Positions 17,070 through 24,164 of a stretch of DNA of 64,000 bases are shown one piece after another. A program made the translations under genes and the position numbers. Under the pieces are notes generated by a model. That model was given only the letters and a program-made list of their open reading frames with translations, ran no database searches and was not told the DNA's origin. The first letter of the stretch is position 1; each line of letters begins with the position of its first letter. Location of the stretch: assembly GCF_027604915.1 (NCBI RefSeq), contig NZ_JAJAQC010000012.1, positions 62,001 to 126,000 on the forward strand. Reading direction: 5' to 3'. Source of the stretch: Streptomonospora mangrovi (GTDB lineage Bacteria > Actinomycetota > Actinomycetes > Streptosporangiales > Streptosporangiaceae).

Positions 17070-18539
17070 ATGGCGTACTTCGGGACTGAAGAAATACCGT
17101 CTTTGCCGGGGGACCTCGATCTGGTCACCTTTGGCCAGCGGCTGCGGCACCTGCGGCGCACGCGCGGCATGACCCTGTCGGACCTGGGCGAGCGCGTGGG
17201 CCGCGCGCCCTCGCAGCTCTCGCTGCTGGAGAACGGCAAGCGCGAACCCAAGCTGTCCCTGCTCACCGCGCTGGCCCAGGCGCTGGGCGTCTCGGTGGAG
17301 GAGCTGCTGTCGCGCCAGCCCCCCAGCCGCCGCGCCCAGTTGGAGATCGCGGTCGAGGAGGCCCAGCGCGACCCCCTCTACCAGTCCCTGGACCTGCCCC
17401 ACCTCAAGGTCGGCAAGCGGGTGCCCAACGACGTGCTGGAGCACATCGTGGGGCTCTACGACGAGCTGAAGCGGCGCAGCGCCAAGCCCACCGCCTCGCC
17501 CGAGGAGGCGCGCCGCGCCAACGCCGAGCTGCGGCGCCAGATGCGCGAGCGCGGCAACTACTTCGCGGCCATCGAGAAGGCCGCGCAGGAGACTCTCGAC
17601 GCCGTGGGCTACAGCGGAGGCGCGCTGTCGCAGGGCCAGATCCTGGCGATCGTCACCCACCACGGCTTCACCCTGCGCTACGTGCAGGACCTCCCGCGCT
17701 CGGTGCGCTCGGTCACCGACACCCGCAACCGCCGCCTCTACCTCAAGCGGGAGTCGCTGGGCATGCACAGCCCGCGCACCATCCTGCTCCAGACGCTGGG
17801 CCACTTCGTGCTGGGCCACGCCCAGCCGCGCGACTTCGCCGACTTCCTGCGCCAGCGGGTCGAGGCCAACTACTTCGCCGCGGCCGTGCTCATCCCCGAG
17901 GGCACGGCGGTGCCCTACCTCCAGGAGGCCAAGAAGGCGCGCGACCTGTCGGTGGAGGACCTGCGCGACGTCTACTCGGTGTCCTACGAGATGGCGGCGC
18001 ACCGGTTCACCAACCTCGCCTACCGGCACCTGGACCTGGTCTGCCACTTCATCCGCAACGACGAGACCGGGATCATCTACAAGGCCTACGAGAACGACGG
18101 CCTGATCTTCCCCACCGACGACACCGGCGCCATCGAGGGCCAGCGGATGTGCCGGTACTGGTCGGGGCGCCAGGTGTTCATGTCGCCGGACCGCTACTCG
18201 ATCTACTACCAGTACACCGACAAGCCCAACGGCACCCACTGGTGCGTGGCGCACGTCGACCCCAGCCGCGAGCGCAACTTCGCCATCACCCTGGGCGTGC
18301 CCTACAAGGAGTCGCGCTGGTTCCGGGGCCGCGAGACCACCAACCGCACCAAGTCCAACTGCCCCACCGGCGAGTGCTGCGTGCGCCCGCCCGCCGACCT
18401 GGCGGCGCGCTGGGAGGGCAACGTGTGGCCCTCGGCCCGCGCGCACTCCCACGTGCTCTCGGCCCTGCCCTCGGGCACCTTCCCCGGGGTGGACGAGACC
18501 GACGTCTACACCTTCCTGGAACGCCACCAGGCCGAGTAG
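17070..18539 (+). CDS. ramB: RamB-type XRE/short-chain fatty acid regulator
   Basis: 489 residues: XRE helix-turn-helix at about 16-75 (FGQRLRHLRRTRGMTLSDLG, APSQLSLLENGKREPKLSLL), a middle IrrE/ImmA-like domain (LLQTLGHFVLGHAQPRDFAD, lacking a full HExxH) and a C-terminal DUF2083 domain rich in Cys/His (NCPTGECCVRPPADLA). This is the architecture of RamB, which controls acetate and glyoxylate-cycle genes in Corynebacterium and icl1 in Mycobacterium tuberculosis. Divergence from aceA fits exactly. The ATG at 17070 heads MAYFGTEE. Upstream in-frame starts are in A/T-rich promoter DNA and are rejected. Confidence 0.88.
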   Translation: MAYFGTEEIPSLPGDLDLVTFGQRLRHLRRTRGMTLSDLGERVGRAPSQLSLLENGKREPKLSLLTALAQALGVSVEELLSRQPPSRRAQLEIAVEEAQRDPLYQSLDLPHLKVGKRVPNDVLEHIVGLYDELKRRSAKPTASPEEARRANAELRRQMRERGNYFAAIEKAAQETLDAVGYSGGALSQGQILAIVTHHGFTLRYVQDLPRSVRSVTDTRNRRLYLKRESLGMHSPRTILLQTLGHFVLGHAQPRDFADFLRQRVEANYFAAAVLIPEGTAVPYLQEAKKARDLSVEDLRDVYSVSYEMAAHRFTNLAYRHLDLVCHFIRNDETGIIYKAYENDGLIFPTDDTGAIEGQRMCRYWSGRQVFMSPDRYSIYYQYTDKPNGTHWCVAHVDPSRERNFAITLGVPYKESRWFRGRETTNRTKSNCPTGECCVRPPADLAARWEGNVWPSARAHSHVLSALPSGTFPGVDETDVYTFLERHQAE

Positions 18540-18663
18540 TCCGGCCGGAGGCAAAGGGTGCGGCGTCGGCCGGGGGAGCGGAGCGGCCGGTGCGGCGTCG
18601 GCCGGGGCAGCGGCACGCCTGGGGGAGCCGGGCCGGACGCACTTCCGTGCCGCCGGACCATCA

Positions 18664-18680
18664 TGTTACCGTTGGTAACA
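18664..18680. promoter_or_regulatory. Perfect 17-bp operator-like palindrome upstream of acyl-CoA dehydrogenase
   Basis: TGTTACC GTT GGTAACA: seven-base arms, three-base centre, no mismatch. It is 100 bases before the dehydrogenase start, in a place expected for a TetR-family fatty-acid or acyl-CoA sensing repressor. The cognate regulator is not adjacent. The RamB-type gene ends 125 bp upstream but its box is different. Confidence 0.6.
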
Positions 18681-18779
18681 CTTGCGCGGCCGCGCGCGGC
18701 GCGCCCGCCCGCGCGCCGCCGGCCCCCGTGCCCGCCCCCTCGCGCCGCCGAGGCCCCCCTGAGCAAAGGACGAGTGCAG

Positions 18780-20030
18780 ATGAGCGACACCGCAAGCGAG
18801 CCCCAGGAGCAGGCCGCCGCCGGGTTCAGCCTCGAACTCAACGAGGACGTCCGCGACGTCCGCGACTGGGCGCACGGGTTCGCCCGCGACGTCATCCGCC
18901 CGGCCGCCGCCGAGTGGGACGCGCGCGAGGAGACCCCCTGGCCGATCATCCAGGAGGCCGCCAAGATCGGCCTGTACTCGCTGGACTTCTTCGCCAACCA
19001 GTGGCTGGAGCCCAGCGGCGTGGGCATCCCCGTGGCGTTCGAGGAACTGTACTGGGGCGACCCGGGCATCGCGCTGTCCATCACCGGCACCGCGCTGGCG
19101 GCGGTGGCCGTGGCCGGGAACGGCACCCAGGAGCAGTTGTTCGAGTGGGTGCCGCAGATGTTCGGCTCGGCCGACGACGTCAAGCTGGGCGCGTTCTGCT
19201 CCTCCGAGCCCGACGCCGGAAGCGACGTCAGCGCCATCCGCACCCGCGCCGTCTACGACGAGGCCACCGACGAGTGGGTCCTCAACGGCACCAAGACCTG
19301 GGCCACCAACGGCGGCATCGCCGACGTGCACGTGGTCGTCGCCTCGGTCGACCCCGAACTGCGCTCGCGCGGCCAGGCCAGCTTCGTCGTACCGCCCGGC
19401 ACCCCCGGCCTGTCCCAGGGCCAGAAGTTCAGCAAGCACGGCATCCGCGCCTCCCACACCGCCGAGGTGGTCCTGGAGGACGTGCGCGTGCCCGGCCGCT
19501 GTTTGCTCGGCGGCAAGGAGAAGCTGGACGAGCGCCTGGCCCGCGCCCGCGAGGGGCAGCCCTCGCGCGGCCAGGCGGCCATGCGCACCTTCGAGGCGTC
19601 GCGCCCCAGCGTCGGCGCCATGGCGGTGGGCTGCGCCCGCGCCGCCTACGAGTACGCCCGCGACTACGCGGTGCAGCGCGAGCAGTTCGGCAAGCCCATC
19701 GCCGACAACCAGGCGATCGCCTTCACCCTGGCCGACATGGCCACCCGCATCGACGCCGCCCGCCTCCTGGTCTGGCGCGCGGCCTGGATGGCCCGCAACA
19801 ACAAGGAGTTCGCCCAGGCGGAGGGCTCCATGAGCAAGCTGTTCGCCAGCGAGACCGCCACCTGGGTCACCCAGAACGCCATCCGCATCCTCGGCGGCAA
19901 CGGCTACACGACGGACTACCCCGTGGAGCGCTGGCACCGCGACGCCACGATCTTCACGATCTTCGAGGGCGCCAGCGAAATCCAACGCCTGATCATCGGC
20001 CGCGCGGTGACGGGCCTGCCGGTGCGCTGA
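18780..20030 (+). CDS. Acyl-CoA dehydrogenase
   Basis: A 416-residue flavoprotein of the acyl-CoA dehydrogenase family, catalysing alpha,beta-dehydrogenation of an acyl-CoA with FAD and passing electrons to ETF. Signatures: [65 protein letters not shown] and the C-terminal [17 protein letters not shown], whose FEG Glu is the usual catalytic base position. ATG 18780 has AAAGGA about ten bases upstream. It lies behind a perfect palindrome and near aceA/ramB, suggesting fatty-acid-linked control. Chain-length specificity cannot be read from the sequence. Confidence 0.93.
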   Translation: MSDTASEPQEQAAAGFSLELNEDVRDVRDWAHGFARDVIRPAAAEWDAREETPWPIIQEAAKIGLYSLDFFANQWLEPSGVGIPVAFEELYWGDPGIALSITGTALAAVAVAGNGTQEQLFEWVPQMFGSADDVKLGAFCSSEPDAGSDVSAIRTRAVYDEATDEWVLNGTKTWATNGGIADVHVVVASVDPELRSRGQASFVVPPGTPGLSQGQKFSKHGIRASHTAEVVLEDVRVPGRCLLGGKEKLDERLARAREGQPSRGQAAMRTFEASRPSVGAMAVGCARAAYEYARDYAVQREQFGKPIADNQAIAFTLADMATRIDAARLLVWRAAWMARNNKEFAQAEGSMSKLFASETATWVTQNAIRILGGNGYTTDYPVERWHRDATIFTIFEGASEIQRLIIGRAVTGLPVR

Positions 20031-20057
20031 CGTCCGCGCCGGTCAACGGCGGGAACA

Positions 20058-20088
20058 GGTCCGGCATCCCCCCGGTGCCGGGCCTTTT
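20058..20088 (+). terminator. Intrinsic terminator of acyl-CoA dehydrogenase
   Basis: Arms 20058-20066 and 20076-20084 pair over nine bases (one G-U), loop of nine bases, followed directly by TTTT (20085-20088). A classic rho-independent terminator, 28 bases after the stop. It also insulates the following peptide/methyltransferase unit. Confidence 0.8.
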
Positions 20089-20199
20089 CGTGTGCCCGGA
20101 CCAGGTGGCCAGGTGGCCGCCACCGGCCACTCTCGGTGATGCGCCGTGGCCGCCGGTTACCGTCCTCTCGGAAACACCCCGCGACCCCGGGAGGACACC

Positions 20200-20343
20200 G
20201 TGGGGGACCACGGCAACCAGGACAAACCCACTGACAGCGGCAGGGGCGGCAGTTCCAGCACGGACGGCAGCAAGCCGTCCCGGCACGGCTCGGAGGGGGT
20301 GCCGCCGCAGAGCGGCGACGGCCAGGGCGGCAAGCCGCAGTGA
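20200..20343 (+). CDS. Candidate RiPP precursor peptide (47 aa, two Asp-Gly sites)
   Basis: A 47-residue, Gly/Ser-rich, hydrophilic peptide starting VGDHGNQDKP and ending QSGDGQGGKPQ. GTG 20200 has a strong GGGAGGA (20189-20195) four bases upstream. Its TGA overlaps the GTG of the next gene (GTGA, 20340-20343), so it is co-translated with a protein L-isoaspartyl methyltransferase (PIMT) homologue. It has five Asp, two of them in Asp-Gly (residues 22-23 and 40-41), the sequence most prone to aspartimide formation. RiPP-associated PIMT homologues install aspartimides, and imiditides are RiPPs made by such an enzyme alone. I infer it is the substrate. It could instead be a short disordered protein of other use. 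No known precursor motif (FxLD, graspetide core) is visible. Confidence 0.6.
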   Translation: MGDHGNQDKPTDSGRGGSSSTDGSKPSRHGSEGVPPQSGDGQGGKPQ

Positions 20344-21512
20344 CCGCCGTGTACCCGGGCGCGGGGATCGCCCGCGTGCTCACCGCCAAGGGGGCGATCC
20401 AGGACCCGGCCTGGCACCGCGCCGTGCTGGCCGTGCCCCGCGACCGGTTCGTCCCCGAGGCCGTGTGGGCGCAGGACGGCGACGGCTGGTACACCGCGAT
20501 CCCGGTCACCGACCCGGACCCCCAGCGGTGGCTGACCGAGGACGTCAGCATCGTCACCCAGGTGGACGACGGCCGCCCGCGCGGCGACGACGGCCGGGGA
20601 TACTCCCCCTCCTCCAGCATCTCCCAGCCGTCCCTGGTGGTGGCCATGCTGGAGGCCATGGGCGCCCGCGACGGCGACACCGTGCTGGAGATCGGGACCG
20701 GCACCGGCTACAACACCGCCCTGCTGTGCGAGCGGCTGGGCGCGGAGAACGTCACCTCGATCGAGGTGGACCCCGGCGTGGCGGAGGCGGCACGGGAGCG
20801 GCTGCACCGGCTCGGGTACAAGCCCCGCCTCATCGTGGGCGACGGCGCCCACCCGCCAGAGGGGCGCTTCGACCGGGTGCTGGCCACGGTCGCGGTCACC
20901 CGGATCCCGGCGGCATGGGTGGCCGCCGCCGCGCCCGGCGGGACGATCGTGGCCCCGTGGGCACCGGGCGCCGGGTTCGCCGAATCGGTCCTGGTGCGGC
21001 TGGAGGGCGGACACGGGGAAGCGGCGGGCCGTGTCGTCGGCGACGCCGCGTTCATGCTGGCGCGCGACCAGCGTCCTCCGGTGGACGCGTGGCGGACCTG
21101 GGTCGACGAGGACGACCCCGACGCGGTCACCGGGTCCATGCCGCTGAACCCCCGATGCGTGGCCGACCGCGACCCCGGCTGGAGCGTCGTCCTGGGGTGG
21201 TCGGTGCCCGGCCTCGGCTACGCCGCCTTCGAGGCCGCCCCCGACAACCACCCGGCGGCCGGAGAAGCCACGGTGTACGTGTTCGACCGGGCCGGATCCT
21301 GGGCGGTCGCCGAGTACAAACCGCCGGGCGGACCCTACGCGACCCGGCGGGCCGGACCAAGAGACCTGTGGGCCGAGATCGCCGCAGCCCGCACGGCATG
21401 GTCCCAGTCGGGAAGCCCGGCCCGGGACCGCCTCGGACTCACCGTCACCGCGACCGGGGAACACCACCTGTGGGTGGACACCCCGGAAAATGCTTTGACC
21501 TGTATTCCCTGA
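20340..21512 (+). CDS. PIMT-like methyltransferase with C-terminal extension (RiPP maturase candidate)
   Basis: 390 residues. The N-terminal half is a protein L-isoaspartyl O-methyltransferase (PCMT/PIMT): SPSSSISQPSLVVAM (about 89-103, substrate loop), SAM motif I VLEIGTGTGYNTALL (about 114-128), TSIEVDP and PHRLIVGDGAH-like RLIVGDGAH. The last 165 residues are an extra domain absent from housekeeping PIMT (about 200-230 aa). RiPP-tailoring PIMT homologues (with lanthipeptides, graspetides, lasso peptides and imiditides) have such extensions. GTG 20340 overlaps the stop of the peptide gene, making a coupled pair. No ATP-grasp, LanM/LanB, lasso cyclase, protease or transporter lies nearby, so the methyltransferase would be the only modifier. 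The family is certain; the RiPP role is inferred from context. Confidence 0.8.
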   Translation: MTAVYPGAGIARVLTAKGAIQDPAWHRAVLAVPRDRFVPEAVWAQDGDGWYTAIPVTDPDPQRWLTEDVSIVTQVDDGRPRGDDGRGYSPSSSISQPSLVVAMLEAMGARDGDTVLEIGTGTGYNTALLCERLGAENVTSIEVDPGVAEAARERLHRLGYKPRLIVGDGAHPPEGRFDRVLATVAVTRIPAAWVAAAAPGGTIVAPWAPGAGFAESVLVRLEGGHGEAAGRVVGDAAFMLARDQRPPVDAWRTWVDEDDPDAVTGSMPLNPRCVADRDPGWSVVLGWSVPGLGYAAFEAAPDNHPAAGEATVYVFDRAGSWAVAEYKPPGGPYATRRAGPRDLWAEIAAARTAWSQSGSPARDRLGLTVTATGEHHLWVDTPENALTCIP

Positions 21513-21570
21513 CGCGTATCGAAGCCCGTCCTATCCTGAAGACGCGAATCGAAGGATAGGACGGGCAACC
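21495..21570 (+). promoter_or_regulatory. Promoter, 14-bp direct repeats and RBS-masking hairpin before the XRE gene
   Basis: A perfect 14-bp inverted repeat (21524-21537 and 21553-21566, 15-base loop) ends four bases before the ATG at 21571, so the ribosome-binding site (AGGACGGG) is inside the stem. Two 14-base direct repeats, GACGCGTATCGAAG (21511) and GACGCGAATCGAAG (21541), differ by one base and start exactly 30 bp apart. TTGACC (21495-21500) with TATCGA 16 bases further is a possible promoter. The hairpin may also terminate methyltransferase transcripts. Confidence 0.6.
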
Positions 21571-22815
21571 ATGGCCAACGATACCCTCCCCGAACTCACG
21601 CCCCCAGAGCCCTCTATCAGTCAACGCGTCGCGCACCTCCGGAAGCGTCGCGGACTCAGCCAGGAAAAACTCGCCGAACTGGCCGGGCTCAGCGTAGGAG
21701 TGATCCAGAAAATCGAGCAGGGCGGTAGCGCCCGAATGGAGACCTACCACGCCATCGCCCGGGTGTTCGGCGTCAGGACGATCTGGTTCACAGCCCCCGA
21801 AACGCCGGAACCCGAACCCACCGGCTACCGGAACACCGTCCTTCTCGATATCCGCAGCGCGATCAATCCACCGGCCGGACTCGGTGGTCGGCTTTTCTCC
21901 ATCGACCCGTCTCCGCCCAATCTGCGCATGCTGGAATCGGTGGTCGTCACCATTGCGAACGACTACCAGGAGAACCGATACGACGATGTCGCCAGGACGG
22001 CCCCCGCTGCGGTCCGTTCCGCTCACGCGCACGTACAGGTGCTGTCGGGTGAGGAGCAGCAGAAAGCGGTGAGGTTGCGCGCCGACGCGCTCCAACTCAC
22101 CGGCCGGTATCTGATCCAAATCCGCGAACACGACCTCGCCATGGTCGCACTGCGCGACGCTTTGGCCGACGCGGTCCAGGTCGGTGACCAGGCACTGGCC
22201 GCCGCCGCGATCGGGCAGCAGGGATGGGCGCTGCTCCGGCAGGCCAGGTTTGATGAGGTGGAACACCTGTGCCGGACGACGGCGGAGGCCATCGAGCCGC
22301 GCATGTCGAAGGCGACCCCTGATGAACTGTCGGCGTGGGGCTACCTCCTGATGAGGGCGGCGGCGGCAGCGGCGCGCAACAACCGCAAGGACGAGGCGGC
22401 CGACATGCAGAACCTCGCGGAAACGGCAGGGAGGCGGCTTCGCACCGAGCGTGAAGCGGTCGGACATATGCGGTTCGGGCCTGCCACGGCGGCTATCAAC
22501 GGGACGCAGAACGAGTTGATAGCCGACCGGCCCGATGTAGCGCTCAAGAGGAGCAAGATGATCGACACTTCGGGGGTCACCCCGAACACGCGGCAGCGGC
22601 ACGAGTTGGACAAGGCCAAGGCGAACGTTCTTCTCGGCGACGATGAAGCGGCTGAAACGACCTTGCATCGTCTTCGTGCCACTGCTCCGGCCTGGTTGCG
22701 CCAGCAGCGGGCGGCGCGAGAGATTGGGGAGGATCTTTGGAGGGAAGCCAACAAGAAGCGGACACCGAGTGCCGCACTGCGCGAACTGGTTGACTTCCTT
22801 GGGGTTCCCTTGTAG
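21571..22815 (+). CDS. XRE-family regulator with TPR-like C-terminal domain
   Basis: 414 residues. Helix-turn-helix at about 10-65 (ISQRVAHLRKRRGLSQEKLA, LSVGVIQKIEQGGSARMETY), then a long helical region with TPR-like repeats (for example DHALQLTGRYLIQIREHDLA-type pairs) ending at ALRELVDFLGVPL. Such XRE-TPR proteins are frequent in actinobacterial accessory clusters and often bind a peptide or small ligand. It follows the peptide/methyltransferase pair by 58 bp, behind a hairpin that covers its ribosome-binding site. Third-position GC is visibly lower than in the flanking genes, suggesting horizontal origin. Probably the local regulator of this island; ligand unknown. Confidence 0.8.
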   Translation: MANDTLPELTPPEPSISQRVAHLRKRRGLSQEKLAELAGLSVGVIQKIEQGGSARMETYHAIARVFGVRTIWFTAPETPEPEPTGYRNTVLLDIRSAINPPAGLGGRLFSIDPSPPNLRMLESVVVTIANDYQENRYDDVARTAPAAVRSAHAHVQVLSGEEQQKAVRLRADALQLTGRYLIQIREHDLAMVALRDALADAVQVGDQALAAAAIGQQGWALLRQARFDEVEHLCRTTAEAIEPRMSKATPDELSAWGYLLMRAAAAAARNNRKDEAADMQNLAETAGRRLRTEREAVGHMRFGPATAAINGTQNELIADRPDVALKRSKMIDTSGVTPNTRQRHELDKAKANVLLGDDEAAETTLHRLRATAPAWLRQQRAAREIGEDLWREANKKRTPSAALRELVDFLGVPL

Positions 22816-22838
22816 GTCCTACGCTGCGTGGTAGTTCT

Positions 22839-22874
22839 GAATCGGGCCGTGGTGAAAATGCCACGGCCCGATTC
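22839..22874 (+). terminator. Intrinsic terminator after the XRE-TPR gene
   Basis: A perfect 14-bp stem (22839-22852 / 22861-22874) with an eight-base loop, followed by TGTTCT. It lies 24 bases after the stop codon and separates the XRE gene from the small-gene string that follows. Confidence 0.8.
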
Positions 22875-22937
22875 TGTTCTCCCAGGTAGTCGAGAATTAG
22901 CGTCGTCGCCACACGACTTTACGAGGTGGTGACAGCT

Positions 22938-23156
22938 ATGGCGGACGCTTCCCGAGCGGACGAGCGCGACGCTCTACACGGGCCGTGGCCTACCGAGGCC
23001 GAAATTCTGGCGGGGGAATTCCCGGACTGGGAGATCTGGCGGGAGTTCCGCACTGACGGGAGGCACGGAGACTGGTGCGCCCAACTGGGCGACAGCCGCC
23101 CCCTCAGGGCCGCCACGTGCGACGAACTTCGTTCGCTGCTGAACGCCCAGTCGTGA
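22938..23156 (+). CDS. Small conserved-looking protein of unknown function (72 aa)
   Basis: Starts MADASRADERD and contains EAEILAGEFPDWEIWREF, DWCAQLGDSRPL and CDELRSLL. The FPDWEIWR...W.A.......ELR pattern recurs in short actinobacterial proteins encoded next to XRE regulators, as I recall them; no function is assigned to that group. ATG 22938 has GAGGTGG about eight bases upstream. A GTG at 22926 would include the ribosome-binding site. It lies between a terminator and the next small gene, in the accessory island. Confidence 0.6.
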   Translation: MADASRADERDALHGPWPTEAEILAGEFPDWEIWREFRTDGRHGDWCAQLGDSRPLRAATCDELRSLLNAQS

Positions 23157-23240
23157 CCTCGTGACACAGAAGGTGGCGGGAAGGCGCCAACCATATCCCG
23201 CCACCTGAAATCAATTCCCTGATTCTGGTGGAGGATTCTA

Positions 23241-23333
23241 ATGCTGCCGCTCCCCCGACGACGAGAGCGCGGCCGGGACCGCGCCAGGCGCACGCAGACA
23301 CGGCGACCGCCCCGCGAGGGGGTGTCCCGGTGA
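23241..23333 (+). CDS. Tiny Arg-rich ORF (30 aa), translationally coupled to next gene
   Basis: MLPLPRRRERG... ending PPREGVSR: 30 residues, nearly half basic. ATG 23241 has a full GGAGG (23230-23234) six bases upstream, and its TGA overlaps the GTG of the next gene (GTGA, 23330-23333). It could be a leader peptide whose translation opens the downstream start, or a small product in its own right. The alternative is that the GGAGG serves a longer reading of the next gene from GTG 23228, which would have no site of its own. Confidence 0.4.
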   Translation: MLPLPRRRERGRDRARRTQTRRPPREGVSR

Positions 23334-23560
23334 CGACCCCTGCCCGCGAGTACACGCCGCGCCCGCTCGACCGCGAGGCCTACGCCCGGTTCGTGGCCAT
23401 TACCCTGGTGCACCCGACCTGGTGCGCGTGGTTCTCCGCCGACGAGTCCGGCGACGTCTACTTCCAGGCGATACACCACGAAACCGGTGACTCCGTGGGC
23501 TCCTACGACCTGGACCGGTTCGCCCGCCGCCTGGCCGACGCCGACAAGGCGGGGTGGTGA
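23330..23560 (+). CDS. Small hypothetical protein (76 aa)
   Basis: Starts VTTPAREYTPRPLDREAY and contains ARFVAITLVHPTWCAWF, DVYFQAIHHETGD and SYDLDRFARRLADAD. Trp/Tyr/His-rich and probably globular; I do not recognise the family. GTG 23330 overlaps the stop of a 30-codon ORF, and its own stop overlaps the next gene start (GTGA at 23557-23560), giving an unbroken coupled chain. Confidence 0.55.
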   Translation: MTTPAREYTPRPLDREAYARFVAITLVHPTWCAWFSADESGDVYFQAIHHETGDSVGSYDLDRFARRLADADKAGW

Positions 23561-23811
23561 CGGTGGCGGAGGCCATGCCCCCGGAAGTCGTCGTCGCCCA
23601 TTTCCAGGCCCAGTACGGCGGCTGGTTCGAGTTCGCGTTCGGCCCGTACTCCGGCGAGTACTACGTGATCGGCGTCTACGGTGTGCGGTCGGCGCCGGAC
23701 CCCGAGGCGCTGGCGGCGCTGGTTCGGGAGTACGCGGCGGCCGAGGAGCGGTGGCGCGCCGCGCATCTGGCGCCGGTCGCCGATGTGCTGACCGCCCGGA
23801 GCGCGGCATGA
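23557..23811 (+). CDS. Small hypothetical protein (84 aa)
   Basis: Starts VTVAEAMPPEVVVAHFQAQY, with WFEFAFGPYSGEYYVIGVYG and an Ala-rich helical tail ending LTARSAA. An alpha/beta fold with aromatic-rich strands is plausible; the family is not recognised. The GTG overlaps the previous stop by four bases, and its stop overlaps the next ATG (ATGA at 23808-23811). Confidence 0.55.
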   Translation: MTVAEAMPPEVVVAHFQAQYGGWFEFAFGPYSGEYYVIGVYGVRSAPDPEALAALVREYAAAEERWRAAHLAPVADVLTARSAA

Positions 23812-23978
23812 CCCGATCCAGCCGGGGCCGCGCACTCGAGGACGACCGGGACGACAACGACGAGGAGGAGCGGATCCGGCTCCAGTACGGGCCGCCGCGC
23901 GGGATCGATGACGACCTCGACCATCCCGGAGTCGAGGAGCGCATCGAGCGGTGGCGCTACGCCGGGCCGCAGACCTGA
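23808..23978 (+). CDS. Small acidic hypothetical protein (56 aa)
   Basis: MTRSSRGRALEDDRDDNDEE... ending IERWRYAGPQT. Highly charged, likely disordered or helical. ATG 23808 overlaps the stop of the previous gene (ATGA). It is the last gene of the coupled string and is followed by a strong hairpin at 23996-24042. Function unknown. Confidence 0.5.
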   Translation: MTRSSRGRALEDDRDDNDEEERIRLQYGPPRGIDDDLDHPGVEERIERWRYAGPQT

Positions 23979-23995
23979 CGCGGCCCCCTCGAACG

Positions 23996-24042
23996 CCCGC
24001 GCGCCGGGACAGGAGCGGTCCTGAGGCGTCCCGGCGCGCGGG
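23996..24042 (+). terminator. 14-bp hairpin ending the small-gene operon
   Basis: Arms 23996-24009 and 24029-24042 are perfectly complementary; the 19-base loop contains a nested five-base stem (CAGGA/TCCTG). No U-run. It lies 18 bases after the last small gene and before the hemC-like gene. Confidence 0.65.
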
Positions 24043-24164
24043 CAACCCGGCAAGGTCGTCCCCCCTGTGGTCTAGTGCGAGGATCCATGTCCGAGATAGC
24101 GACAACCCGTCATGACCAGCTCATACGCGCGCGAATGGCATCGCCAGCGGAGTACCTTTGGCGC

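Noticed and set aside
20058-20088. 6C RNA motif, because the hairpin loop has six cytosines
   Set aside because: The 6C motif needs two such hairpins. Only one is present and it is followed by a T-run, so an intrinsic terminator explains it.
20200-20343. FxLD-lanthipeptide or graspetide precursor
   Set aside because: The peptide has no FxLD motif, no Cys and no PFF or TxxE core, and no LanM/LanB or ATP-grasp gene is adjacent.
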